Below the pieces are notes generated by a model that was given only the letters and a program-made list of their open reading frames with translations, was not told where the DNA came from and made no database searches. A stretch of 13,186 nt of DNA from an uncultured Collinsella sp. (GTDB lineage: Bacteria > Actinomycetota > Coriobacteriia > Coriobacteriales > Coriobacteriaceae), in assembly GCA_900547835.1 (NCBI GenBank), contig URIJ01000043.1:1-13186 (forward strand), in the 5' to 3' direction. Shown in pieces: positions 6,951 to 13,186 of this stretch. Numbering within the stretch: the stretch's first letter is position 1; every line of letters starts with the position of its first letter. The position numbers were made by a program, and so were the translations under genes.

Positions 6951-8177
6951 ATGAGCAAGGAAAAAGTCGTTCTCGCATATTCCGGTGGTCTTGATACATC
7001 CGTATGTGTCAAATGGCTCCAGGACGAGAAGAATCTCGATGTCGTTTGTGTCTGCGGCAACGTGGGCCAGGAAGAGACCGGACTGGATGCCAAGAAGCAG
7101 AAGGCGCTCGACCTGGGCGTTCTCGATTGCCAGGTGCTCGACCTGCGCGACGAGTTCTCCGATGAGTTCCTGACCAAAGCCATCGCCGCAAACTCCATGT
7201 ACGAGAACAAGTATCCGCTGCTCTCCGCCCTGTCTCGCCCGCTGCTTGCCAAGAAGCTTGTTGAGGTCGCCCACGAGTTTGGCGCGACCTACGTCGCCCA
7301 CGGCTGCACTGGCAAAGGTAACGATCAGGTCCGTTTTGAGGCCGCCGTCAAGGCCCTCGACCCCGAGCTCAAGGTTATCGCCCCGGTTCGCGAGTGGGAC
7401 CTGAAGTGCCGTCCCGACGAGGTCGCCTATGCCCACGCCCACAACGTGCCGGTTCCCGAGGGTGCCAACGACAACCCCTACTCCATCGACGACAACCTGT
7501 GGGGTCGCGCCATCGAGTGCGGTCACCTGGAGGACCCTTGGAATGAGCCGCTCGATGACGCTTGGGTTATGACCAAGAACCCCGAGGACACGCCTGACAC
7601 CCCGACCTATACCGAGATCGAGTTTGAGGCCGGCAAGCCTGTCGCCGTCGACGGCAAGAAGATGAAGCTCTCCGAGATCGTCATCGCCCTCAACAAGATT
7701 TCGGGCGACAACGGCTTTGGCCGTCTTGACCTGGTCGAGGATCGTCTGGTGGGCCTCAAGAGCCGCGAGTGCTATGAGGTTCCCGGCGCCCTGACGCTCA
7801 TCACCGCCCACAAGGCGCTCGAGGACATCTGCGTCGAGGGCGACCTGCTCAAGACCAAGATCAAGCTCGAGCAGGATTGGGCCACCGCCGTGTACAACGG
7901 CCAGTGGTACAGCCCGCTCAAAAACGCGCTCGACGCCTTTATGGCCGACACCCAGAAGTTCGTGACCGGCACCGTCCGTCTGAAGTTCTTTAAGGGCAAC
8001 TGCCATGTCGTCGGCCGCAAGAGCCCGTTTAGCCTGTATGACTACGGTCTGGCTACCTACGACCGCGACACTACGTTTGACGAGAAGGCCAGCGCCGGCT
8101 TTATCGAGATCGATACGCTGTCGCTCAAGACGTGGGCAAAGGTCCAGGGCCCCAGCTCTGCTGCTGCCCAGGCCTAG
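6951..8177 (+). CDS. argG: Argininosuccinate synthase
   Basis: Encodes 408 residues; joins citrulline and aspartate using ATP, the next-to-last step of arginine synthesis in the cytoplasm. The N-terminal nucleotide-binding PP-loop is AYSGGLDTS (9-17). Other family signatures are HGCTGKGNDQVRFE (117-130) and SIDDNLWGRAIECG (178-191). The length matches the family (about 400). The ATG at 6951 is chosen because AAAGGA lies 7 bases upstream and the protein begins directly with the first strand; in-frame codons from 6900 lie before the binding site. It is preceded by a long leader with an Arg-rich ORF and followed by a strong terminator at 8331-8360. Other arg biosynthesis genes except argH are not in the window. 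Confidence 0.97.
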   Translation: MSKEKVVLAYSGGLDTSVCVKWLQDEKNLDVVCVCGNVGQEETGLDAKKQKALDLGVLDCQVLDLRDEFSDEFLTKAIAANSMYENKYPLLSALSRPLLAKKLVEVAHEFGATYVAHGCTGKGNDQVRFEAAVKALDPELKVIAPVREWDLKCRPDEVAYAHAHNVPVPEGANDNPYSIDDNLWGRAIECGHLEDPWNEPLDDAWVMTKNPEDTPDTPTYTEIEFEAGKPVAVDGKKMKLSEIVIALNKISGDNGFGRLDLVEDRLVGLKSRECYEVPGALTLITAHKALEDICVEGDLLKTKIKLEQDWATAVYNGQWYSPLKNALDAFMADTQKFVTGTVRLKFFKGNCHVVGRKSPFSLYDYGLATYDRDTTFDEKASAGFIEIDTLSLKTWAKVQGPSSAAAQA

Positions 8178-8330
8178 CGCCTCCTTCCCTTGGTATCCGC
8201 GCGGCCCATCCGCGTGATACATAACGGGCGCACGGGGTCCCTACCTTTCGTTATGCTTGCTGACACTTCTTAACATCGGTGGCCCCTACGTTCCGCCCGC
8301 ATATATGATGCCGCGTCTGCGGCTGAGTCC

Positions 8331-8360
8331 GAGCCCCGCCGGGGTTGTCCGGCGGGGCTC
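8331..8360 (+). terminator. Strong hairpin after argG
   Basis: A perfect 12-bp, very GC-rich stem (8331-8342 with 8349-8360) closes a 6-base loop, followed by CTTCTATCAATTT. It lies 153 bases after the argG stop and about 50 before the next small ORF. It probably ends the argG transcript, although the T-tract is weak. The bases 8178-8330 hold no ORF that I can support. Confidence 0.75.
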
Positions 8361-8410
8361 CTTCTATCAATTTGGCGGCTCTGTGCCTATATATATGAGG
8401 AGTATCCATT

Positions 8411-8581
8411 ATGTTCAATGCTATCGCGCATGCTTTGCTTGCCCTCGCGCCCGAGTTCGATGCTGTAAGGGTCGAGGACGTTCCTATGAGCCTGAAGGCC
8501 TGGATCGATGGTTCGCAGGGCAACATCCGGAGGGAGACGTTGGGCGCCAAGTGCATGGCGCGTCACTTCTTTGCAAATTAG
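8411..8581 (+). CDS. Small ORF of unknown function (56 aa) between argG and argH
   Basis: An ATG at 8411 follows GAGGAG by about 8 bases, and a run TATATATA that could serve as a -10 lies just before that. The ORF has 56 codons ending in TAG, with GC-ending codons similar to neighbouring genes. The protein starts MFNAIAHALLALAPEF, an amphipathic or hydrophobic helix, then reads VRVEDVPMSLKAWIDG, NIRRETLGAKC and ends RHFFAN. It is not arginine-rich at its end, so it does not look like an attenuation peptide, and it lacks a signal peptide or clear membrane segment. I do not recognise the family. The ORF sits after the argG terminator and 118 bases before argH, so it could be cotranscribed with argH. 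A functional link to arginine is not shown. Confidence 0.5.
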   Translation: MFNAIAHALLALAPEFDAVRVEDVPMSLKAWIDGSQGNIRRETLGAKCMARHFFAN

Positions 8582-8699
8582 CTACATGGCTCCGCACACG
8601 GTGGGGAATGTGTAAAACTAGCGGTTGAAAAATCGCTTTAGCGATATGGCGCATTGCTTTGGGCGCTTGTTTTGGTATTTGGAGAAAGGAGACGGTTCC

Positions 8700-10130
8700 A
8701 TGGCTCTTTGGGGCGGTCGTTTTGAGGCGGGCGTGGCCGAGGTCACGCAGGAGTTTGGCGCGTCGCTGCCGGTCGACAAACATCTCTATAAGCAGGATAT
8801 CGCCGGCTCTAAGGCGCATGCCAAGATGTTGGCCGCCCAGGGCATCATCAGTGCCGAGGACGAGCAGGCGATTGCCAAGGGCCTGACCGGAATCGAACAG
8901 GATATCGATGCCGGCAACTTCACCTTCGACATCAACGACGAAGACATTCATATGTCCATCGAGAGCGAGCTGACGCGTCGCATCGGCGAGGCCGGTAAGC
9001 GCTTGCATACCGGACGTTCGCGCAACGACCAGGTGGCGACCGACACGCGCCTGGGCGTCAAGGCGCTGGCCAAGGAGCTCATGGAGGCCAATCTTGAGCT
9101 GCGCCATGTGCTGGTGGATGCGGCCAAGAAGTACGACAAGGTGATTCTGCCGGGCTACACGCATATGCAGCACGCTCAGCCCGTGCTGCTGTCGCATCAT
9201 CTGCTGGCGTATTCCTGGATGTTCGCGCGCGACTTTACACGCTTGAAGGCCGCCTTTGATGCCGCCGACAACTGCCCGCTGGGTGCTGCCGCGCTTGCCG
9301 GTACGAGCTATCCGCTCGATCGCCAGATGACGGCTGCCGAACTTGGCTTTGCGGGCGTGATTCCTAACTCACTCGATGCTGTTTCCGACCGTGATTTCCT
9401 GCTCGATCTGCATTACGCCGGCTCCGTCATGGCGATGCACCTGTCGCGTCTTTCCGAGGAGATCGTACTGTGGTCGAGCTCCGAATTTGGCTTTATCACG
9501 CTTTCCGACTCGTACTCCACTGGCTCGTCCATCATGCCGCAGAAGAAGAACCCCGACTTTGCCGAGCTTATCCGCGGCAAGAGCGGTCGCGTGTACGGCA
9601 ACCTGGTGCAGCTGCTCGTGACCATGAAGGGCCTGCCGCTTGCTTATAACAAGGACTTGCAGGAGGACAAGGAGGGCGCGCTCGATACCGCCCATACGCT
9701 CATGCAGTGCCTGTCCGTTATGGCCGGAATGATTTCGACTTGGACCGTCAACGAGGATGCCATGGCGCGCGAGTGCGGCGTGGGGCACCTTGCCGCTACC
9801 GATGTTGCCGATTACCTGGCCAAGCGTGGCCTGCCGTTCCGCGAGGCACATGCCGTGGTGGGGCATCTGGTTCTGATGTGTGAGAAGCGCGGCTGCAATC
9901 TTGAGGACCTGCCGTTTGAGGTGTTCCAGGAGGCAAGCCCGCTCTTTGAGCGCGACATTACCGAGGCGCTCGACATCCCGTCGATTGTCGCCGCGCGCAC
10001 GACCGAGGGCGGCACCGCTCCTGCCGCCGTTGCCGTGCAGTTGCAGCGTGCCGAGGCACAGCTCGTGGCTGACGAGGGCGTGTTTGGATCGCTGACCAAG
10101 GTCGTCGAGATGGGTCACGGGGCAAAGTAG
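8700..10130 (+). CDS. argH: Argininosuccinate lyase
   Basis: Encodes 476 residues; splits argininosuccinate into arginine and fumarate, the last step of arginine synthesis, as a cytoplasmic homotetramer. It belongs to the fumarase/aspartase superfamily, with the three conserved regions visible: HTGRSRNDQVATD (103-115), GYTHMQHAQPV (152-162) and the mobile signature loop GSSIMPQKKNPDF starting at G275, which carries the catalytic serine. The N-terminus WGGRF is typical. The ATG at 8700 is chosen because AAAGGAG lies about 8 bases upstream; in-frame starts at 8625 (TTG) and 8646 lie before that site. The gene is followed by a hairpin at 10181. Its distance from argG, with a terminator between them, suggests it has its own promoter. 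Confidence 0.97.
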   Translation: MALWGGRFEAGVAEVTQEFGASLPVDKHLYKQDIAGSKAHAKMLAAQGIISAEDEQAIAKGLTGIEQDIDAGNFTFDINDEDIHMSIESELTRRIGEAGKRLHTGRSRNDQVATDTRLGVKALAKELMEANLELRHVLVDAAKKYDKVILPGYTHMQHAQPVLLSHHLLAYSWMFARDFTRLKAAFDAADNCPLGAAALAGTSYPLDRQMTAAELGFAGVIPNSLDAVSDRDFLLDLHYAGSVMAMHLSRLSEEIVLWSSSEFGFITLSDSYSTGSSIMPQKKNPDFAELIRGKSGRVYGNLVQLLVTMKGLPLAYNKDLQEDKEGALDTAHTLMQCLSVMAGMISTWTVNEDAMARECGVGHLAATDVADYLAKRGLPFREAHAVVGHLVLMCEKRGCNLEDLPFEVFQEASPLFERDITEALDIPSIVAARTTEGGTAPAAVAVQLQRAEAQLVADEGVFGSLTKVVEMGHGAK

Positions 10131-10180
10131 AGGTTTGGCTGAAGACGTATTGTCCATTTATTGATAAATCGTTTTCGCTT

Positions 10181-10214
10181 TACGGGCGCCTGCTGATGTG
10201 GGAGCCCGTATTTT
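10181..10214 (+). terminator. argH terminator
   Basis: TACGGGC (10181-10187) pairs with GCCCGTA (10204-10210) around a 16-base loop, directly followed by TTTTGTTG, 50 bases after the argH stop. Confidence 0.7.
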
Positions 10215-10296
10215 GTTGCTATGGGGGAGGGGCTTGTCGAGAACTTCTGTAGGACCTTTGGACAGGTTGTGAAGGGGATACGTTCGCGGGCGGCAA

Positions 10297-10337
10297 CCGA
10301 CCGCCTGCTCTGTTCGGCGCGGTTGATGGGCGGTCGG
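10297..10337. repeat. 9-bp inverted repeat upstream of the ndk promoters
   Basis: CCGACCGCC (10297-10305) and GGCGGTCGG (10329-10337) are perfect inverted copies around a 23-base loop. No T-tract follows on either strand. The right arm overlaps the spacer of the candidate promoter at 10323-10350, so it might be an operator. The rest of 10215-10320 holds nothing else that I recognise. Confidence 0.4.
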
Positions 10338-10350
10338 ATGGTACTCTAAT
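10323..10350 (+). promoter_or_regulatory. Candidate ndk promoter P1
   Basis: TTGATG (10323-10328), a 16-base spacer and TCTAAT (10345-10350) match the housekeeping consensus at four and five of six positions. RNA would start near 10357, leaving a leader of about 158 bases before ndk that includes the palindrome at 10394-10409. Confidence 0.4.
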
Positions 10351-10393
10351 CGGGCTTCGAAACAGAAGTGACACATATGGAGCGCTTTAATAA

Positions 10394-10409
10394 ATTGAAA
10401 CGTTTCAAT
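10394..10409. promoter_or_regulatory. Perfect 16-bp palindrome, LacI/Cra-type operator
   Basis: ATTGAAACGTTTCAAT is perfectly self-complementary with a central CG. The core TGAAACGTTTCA is of the kind bound by LacI-family repressors such as Cra (FruR). It lies between candidate promoters P1 (10323-10350) and P2 (10423-10451) of ndk. No LacI-family gene is in the window, so the binding protein is unknown. Confidence 0.5.
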
Positions 10410-10422
10410 AAACAGCTTTTTG

Positions 10423-10451
10423 TTTAACTGCAGCTAAAACTCTGTTACGAT
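10423..10451 (+). promoter_or_regulatory. Candidate ndk promoter P2
   Basis: TTTAAC (10423-10428), a 17-base spacer and TACGAT (10446-10451) form a plausible promoter with RNA start near 10458. It is closer to ndk than P1 and has a similar strength of match. Confidence 0.4.
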
Positions 10452-10515
10452 GCAGTCCAGGCGGGTGCCGGAATGGGACTTGGGCACGCGCGAACCTACT
10501 TGAAAGGCTAATTTT

Positions 10516-10920
10516 ATGGCTATCGAGAAGACCTTCATCATGATTAAGCCCGACGCCGTGCGCGACCGTAAGATCGGCGAGATCGTTGCTCGCATTGAGC
10601 GCAGCGGCCTTGTCATCGAGCGCATGGAGATGACCACGCTCGAGCGCGCTACCGTCGAGGAGCACTACGCCCATCTGGCCGACAAGCCCTTCTTTGGCGG
10701 TCTCTGCGACTTTATGACGAGCGGTCCGGTCGTCAAGATGGTCGTTTCCGGTCTCTCCGCTGTCTCCAAGATGCGCACCCTTATGGGCGCTACCAACCCG
10801 CTTGATGCTGCCCCCGGCACCATTCGCGGCGACTTCGCTGTCGATGTCAACGCCAACGTGATCCACGGCTCCGACTGCCTGGAGAACGCCGAGATTGAGA
10901 TCAAGCGCTTCTTTGGCTAA
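10516..10920 (+). CDS. ndk: Nucleoside diphosphate kinase
   Basis: Encodes 134 residues; balances nucleoside triphosphate pools by moving the terminal phosphate between nucleotides through a phosphohistidine. The protein begins TFIMIKPDAV, the family's first strand with the nucleotide-contacting K11. The active-site signature NVIHGSD holds the phosphorylated histidine H117, followed by the usual C-terminal EIKRFF. Length is typical for the short bacterial form. The ATG at 10516 follows GAAAGG by about 8 bases. It stands alone, with a complex upstream region and its own strong terminator at 10959. Confidence 0.97.
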   Translation: MAIEKTFIMIKPDAVRDRKIGEIVARIERSGLVIERMEMTTLERATVEEHYAHLADKPFFGGLCDFMTSGPVVKMVVSGLSAVSKMRTLMGATNPLDAAPGTIRGDFAVDVNANVIHGSDCLENAEIEIKRFFG

Positions 10921-10922
10921 AC

Positions 10923-10944
10923 CAGCTTTGACTCCTTAAAGCTG
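10923..10944. terminator. Small hairpin directly after ndk
   Basis: CAGCTTT (10923-10929) pairs with AAAGCTG (10938-10944) around an 8-base loop two bases after the ndk stop. There is no T-tract; it may protect the 3' end or act with the larger terminator just downstream. Confidence 0.4.
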
Positions 10945-10958
10945 TTAGCGTGTGGCTT

Positions 10959-10992
10959 GGGCGCCGCGGAACTCCATCCGCGGCGCCCTTTT
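10959..10992 (+). terminator. ndk terminator
   Basis: A perfect 12-bp GC stem (10959-10970 with 10977-10988) with a 6-base loop is followed by TTTTATT. It is a textbook intrinsic terminator. Confidence 0.92.
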
Positions 10993-11008
10993 ATTCCAAA
11001 ATCTATGA

Positions 11009-11045
11009 AGGGGCCCGCTCGGACATGAGTTCCGAGCGGGCCCCT
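11009..11045 (-). terminator. rpiB terminator
   Basis: A perfect 15-bp stem (11009-11023 with 11031-11045) with a 7-base loop lies 26 bases past the rpiB stop. In the minus direction it is followed by TCATAGATTTT. It could also act as a second barrier for ndk transcripts. Confidence 0.88.
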
Positions 11046-11071
11046 GCTGTTAGCTTGTGGCACTGAGTGGT

Positions 11072-11539
11072 TTAGGCCTCGTCGACGACCTTGAGGCCGC
11101 GCGTGTGATCGATCTCGTTGAGGAGGTTAACGCGACGCTCGTGGCGGCCGCCCTCAAACTCGGCGTCGAGCCACTCGTCGACAATCATCTTGGCGAGCTC
11201 GGAGCCCACGACGCGGGCGCCAAAAGCGAGCACGTTGGTATTGTTGTGCATGCGGGAGAGCTTGGCGCTGAAGGGCTCGGAGCACACGACGGCGCGTACG
11301 CCCTCGACCTTGTTGGCAGCCAGGCTGATACCGACGCCGGTGCCACAGATCAGGATGCCTAGATCGACGTCGCCGTTGGCAACGGCCTTACCCACCTTGT
11401 AGCCGGCGATGGGGTAGTCAAAGCTCTCGGAGGTGTCGGTGCCAAAGTTCACGACCTCGCAGCCGCGCTCCTTCAGGTGCTCGGAGATGATGTTCTTGAG
11501 CTCGACGGCGGCGTGGTCGTTGCCGATACCAATCTTCAT
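11072..11539 (-). CDS. rpiB: Ribose-5-phosphate isomerase B
   Basis: Encodes 155 residues of the RpiB/LacAB family, interconverting ribose-5-phosphate and ribulose-5-phosphate in the non-oxidative pentose phosphate pathway. Family marks are GNDHAA (D8, H9), the catalytic loop ICGTGVGISLAANK with C65 and T67, RMHNNTNVLAFGARVVG with H98, and the phosphate-binding GGRHERRV near the C-terminus. The cysteine at 65 fits RpiB of the E. coli type. The ATG at 11539 has AGAGGA about 8-9 bases upstream. It is convergent with ndk and divergent from cyuA. Galactose-6-phosphate isomerase or allose-6-phosphate isomerase activity is possible in this family, but no lac or als genes are nearby. Confidence 0.95.
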   Translation of the reverse strand: MKIGIGNDHAAVELKNIISEHLKERGCEVVNFGTDTSESFDYPIAGYKVGKAVANGDVDLGILICGTGVGISLAANKVEGVRAVVCSEPFSAKLSRMHNNTNVLAFGARVVGSELAKMIVDEWLDAEFEGGRHERRVNLLNEIDHTRGLKVVDEA

Positions 11540-11620
11540 GAGTGGTTCCTCTCTGGTCTGTGCGGCGGAATTGCTAAAGGTTTTACCGCGTTCGACTGCA
11601 TGATAGCGCGACTTTTGTGT

Positions 11621-11649
11621 AAACGCTCGGGCGTTTTTTGGTCAAACGC
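11621..11649 (+). promoter_or_regulatory. Small terminator-like hairpin with an alternative partner upstream of cyuA
   Basis: AAACGC (11621-11626) pairs with GCGTTT (11631-11636) around a TCGG tetraloop, with six T at 11634-11639: a compact intrinsic terminator on the plus strand. The same GCGTTT can instead pair with a second AAACGC at 11644-11649. It lies in a divergent region where no plus-strand gene ends, so it could terminate a short RNA, be a cyuA leader attenuator, or be an operator with repeated half-sites. Confidence 0.4.
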
Positions 11650-11810
11650 TTTAGCATGCAACAAGACCGGCTTCTCATGAATGAATGCTGTCAGTTTGTG
11701 CTTGAGCGCCGTCCGCCGGAACCATGGTTGCAGTTTTTGATGCATTGTTATCAAATAAAGGAGCTAACTATTTTTGAGAGCCAAGCCCGTTATGCAAGCA
11801 GGAGATACCT

Positions 11811-13130
11811 ATGCCTACCGATTCCCTTCGTGATGCCGCGTTTTGCGCTGTTTTGAACCGCGAGCTTGTCTGTGCACTCGGCTGCACCGAGCCCATTGCC
11901 GTTGCCTATGCAGCAGCGCTGGCGAGCCAGACGCTCGGTTACGAGCCCGATCATATGGATGTTGCCTGCTCGGGCAACATCATCAAGAACGTTAAGAGCG
12001 TGACCGTGCCCAACTCGGGTGGTATGCACGGTATTGAAGCGGCGGCCGTGCTGGGTGCCGTGGGCGGCGACGCCAAGAGCGCGCTCGAGGTGCTCGAGAG
12101 CGTTGACGATAAAGACCGTGCGCGCGTGGCCGAGCTCCTCGCTGACGCCGGCTACTGCGATGTGTCGCTTGTCGAGGGTGTGCCCAACCTCTACATCAAG
12201 GTGACTGCCACGGCCGGGGGCCATACCGCGGTCGTCGAGATTACCGACCACCACACCAATGTCACGTGCCATACGCTCGACGGTATTCCGGTATGCGGTA
12301 AGTCGGCGGGGGAGTGCGCCGCCTGCGCCGAGCGCGTGGTGGCCGAGCGTGCGGCAGATAACGCCGACACGCCCATGTCGATCGAGACCATCATCGACTT
12401 TATCGAGGACGGTGACATTGAGGACGCCCGTGCTGCCGTTGAGCGTCAGATTGAGCTGAATGGCGCAATCAGTGCCGAGGGCCTTGCGCACGCTTGGGGC
12501 GCCGAGGTGGGCCGTACGCTGCTGGGTGCTCGTGCCGATGACGTCGCCTGCCGTGCCCGTGCCCGTGCGGCCGCCGGGTCCGACGCCCGCATGAACGGCT
12601 GCGCGCTGCCGGTCGCCATTGTGTGCGGCTCGGGCAATCAGGGCATTACCTGCGCATTGCCCGTCATGGAGTATGCCGAGTACCTGCGTTGCGACCACGA
12701 GCGCCTGGTGCGCGCCGTGATGCTGTCCGATCTTATCGCCGTGCATATCAAGAGCTATATTGGTGCGCTCTCGGCGTTTTGCGGTGCTATTTGCGCCGCA
12801 TGCGGTGCCGGTGCTGCGATTACCTGGCTGTGCGGTGGCACGCGCGAACAGATTGGCGCGACCGTCTCGAACACGCTCGGTAACGTGGGCGGCATCGTGT
12901 GCGACGGCGCCAAGGCGAGCTGTGCCGCCAAGATCTCGGCTGCCGTCGATGCGGCGATTCTGGGCCATGATATGGCCATGCAGGGTCGCGGCTTCCGCGC
13001 CGGCGAGGGCCTGATCCAAGATACCGTTGAGCAGACAATCGCCAGTATGGGCTACGTAGGCCGCGTAGGCATGAAGGACACCGACGTCGAGATCCTCAAC
13101 ATCATGATCGGCAAAACCCAGGTGTGCTAG
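11811..13130 (+). CDS. cyuA: L-cysteine desulfidase family protein (CyuA / YhaM, UPF0597; serine dehydratase-like)
   Basis: Encodes 439 residues, close to the usual length of the family. Characterised members (E. coli CyuA, Methanocaldococcus L-cysteine desulfidase) break cysteine into pyruvate, sulfide and ammonia with an oxygen-sensitive iron-sulfur cluster. Visible marks are C25 in ALGCTEPIAVAYA, SGNIIKNVKSVTVPNSGG, and a cysteine-rich C-terminal half with CGSGNQGIT (C272), C281, the C324/C328/C331 group and C341 in WLCGGTREQ, then GNVGGIVCDGAK; the last three cluster ligands should be among these. The ATG at 11811 has AGGAG 6 bases upstream. The gene is divergent from rpiB and followed by a hairpin. 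No cysteine transporter or CyuR-like regulator is in the window. The exact substrate (cysteine or another amino acid) is inferred from the family. Confidence 0.88.
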   Translation: MPTDSLRDAAFCAVLNRELVCALGCTEPIAVAYAAALASQTLGYEPDHMDVACSGNIIKNVKSVTVPNSGGMHGIEAAAVLGAVGGDAKSALEVLESVDDKDRARVAELLADAGYCDVSLVEGVPNLYIKVTATAGGHTAVVEITDHHTNVTCHTLDGIPVCGKSAGECAACAERVVAERAADNADTPMSIETIIDFIEDGDIEDARAAVERQIELNGAISAEGLAHAWGAEVGRTLLGARADDVACRARARAAAGSDARMNGCALPVAIVCGSGNQGITCALPVMEYAEYLRCDHERLVRAVMLSDLIAVHIKSYIGALSAFCGAICAACGAGAAITWLCGGTREQIGATVSNTLGNVGGIVCDGAKASCAAKISAAVDAAILGHDMAMQGRGFRAGEGLIQDTVEQTIASMGYVGRVGMKDTDVEILNIMIGKTQVC

Positions 13131-13157
13131 TTACGCGGTTTTACCAAACCGCGTAAC
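13130..13157. terminator. Hairpin at the end of cyuA
   Basis: A perfect 12-bp stem (13130-13141 with 13146-13157) with a TACC loop starts at the last base of the cyuA stop codon. No T run follows on the plus strand, so it may be a weak terminator or a boundary element. The remaining bases to the window end show nothing. Confidence 0.6.
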
Positions 13158-13186
13158 CAGTCGACGCTGCAAATGCCCCTAAGCGG

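Noticed and set aside
6918..8222. 434-codon minus-strand open frame over argG
   Set aside because: Antisense of a highly conserved gene; no protein-like features.
8625..8699. N-terminal extension of argH from TTG at 8625 or ATG at 8646
   Set aside because: The AAAGGAG site lies inside the extension and is correctly spaced for the ATG at 8700, where family homology begins.
10158..10376. 72-codon minus-strand ORF between argH and ndk
   Set aside because: No ribosome binding site or family resemblance; it covers the argH terminator and the ndk promoter region.
11677..11856. Plus-strand ORF with Cys-Cys near its start, considered as a cysteine leader peptide for cyuA
   Set aside because: No ribosome binding site upstream, and it overlaps the start of cyuA in another frame with poor protein character.
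11790..13019. 409-codon minus-strand open frame over cyuA
   Set aside because: Antisense shadow with His/Arg/Gly-rich composition and no domain.

Overview
The window is high-GC bacterial chromosome carrying housekeeping and amino-acid metabolism genes, with good Shine-Dalgarno sites and intrinsic terminators. Gene content and protein character suggest a gut anaerobe of the Coriobacteriia, most likely a Collinsella. That assignment is inference from recognised protein families and not the result of a search. I see no rRNA, tRNA, CRISPR array, transposase or phage gene.

Layout: (1) 1-877, minus strand, runs off the left edge. It is an open frame whose first ~185 codons are YaaA (peroxide-stress protein) and whose remainder is the C-terminal part of a DUF362 iron-sulfur protein, an apparent in-frame chimera. 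(2) 979-2376, minus, M18 aminopeptidase. (3) 2543-5293, plus, DNA polymerase I, divergent from the peptidase. (4) 5294-5568, a convergent gap with the polA terminator and a 129-bp element having 33-bp near-perfect inverted arms. (5) 5569-6396, minus, Cof-type HAD phosphatase. (6) 6397-6950, a 554-bp lower-GC leader region upstream of argG. It holds a 24-codon ORF with a strong ribosome binding site, six Arg codons in its last ten sense codons, and mutually exclusive downstream hairpins ending in a T-tract. (7) 6951-8177 argG, then a strong terminator, an unrecognised 56-codon ORF (8411-8581), and argH at 8700-10130. (8) 10131-10515, a gap with the argH terminator, two candidate promoters and a perfect 16-bp LacI/Cra-type palindrome, followed by ndk (10516-10920). 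(9) Back-to-back terminators separate ndk from convergent rpiB (11072-11539, minus). (10) A 271-bp divergent gap leads to cyuA, an L-cysteine desulfidase-family gene (11811-13130), ended by a hairpin.

Functionally, argG and argH are the last two steps of arginine synthesis (citrulline + aspartate to argininosuccinate, then to arginine + fumarate). They are adjacent but separated by a terminator and a small ORF, so they are probably controlled separately. The most interesting signal is the Arg-codon-rich leader ORF before argG, which looks like ribosome-mediated transcription attenuation sensing charged tRNA-Arg. The second is the YaaA/DUF362 chimera, which is either a recent deletion fusion or an assembly artefact. 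Two nested long inverted repeats (893-964 and 5430-5558) are candidates for interspersed palindromic elements.
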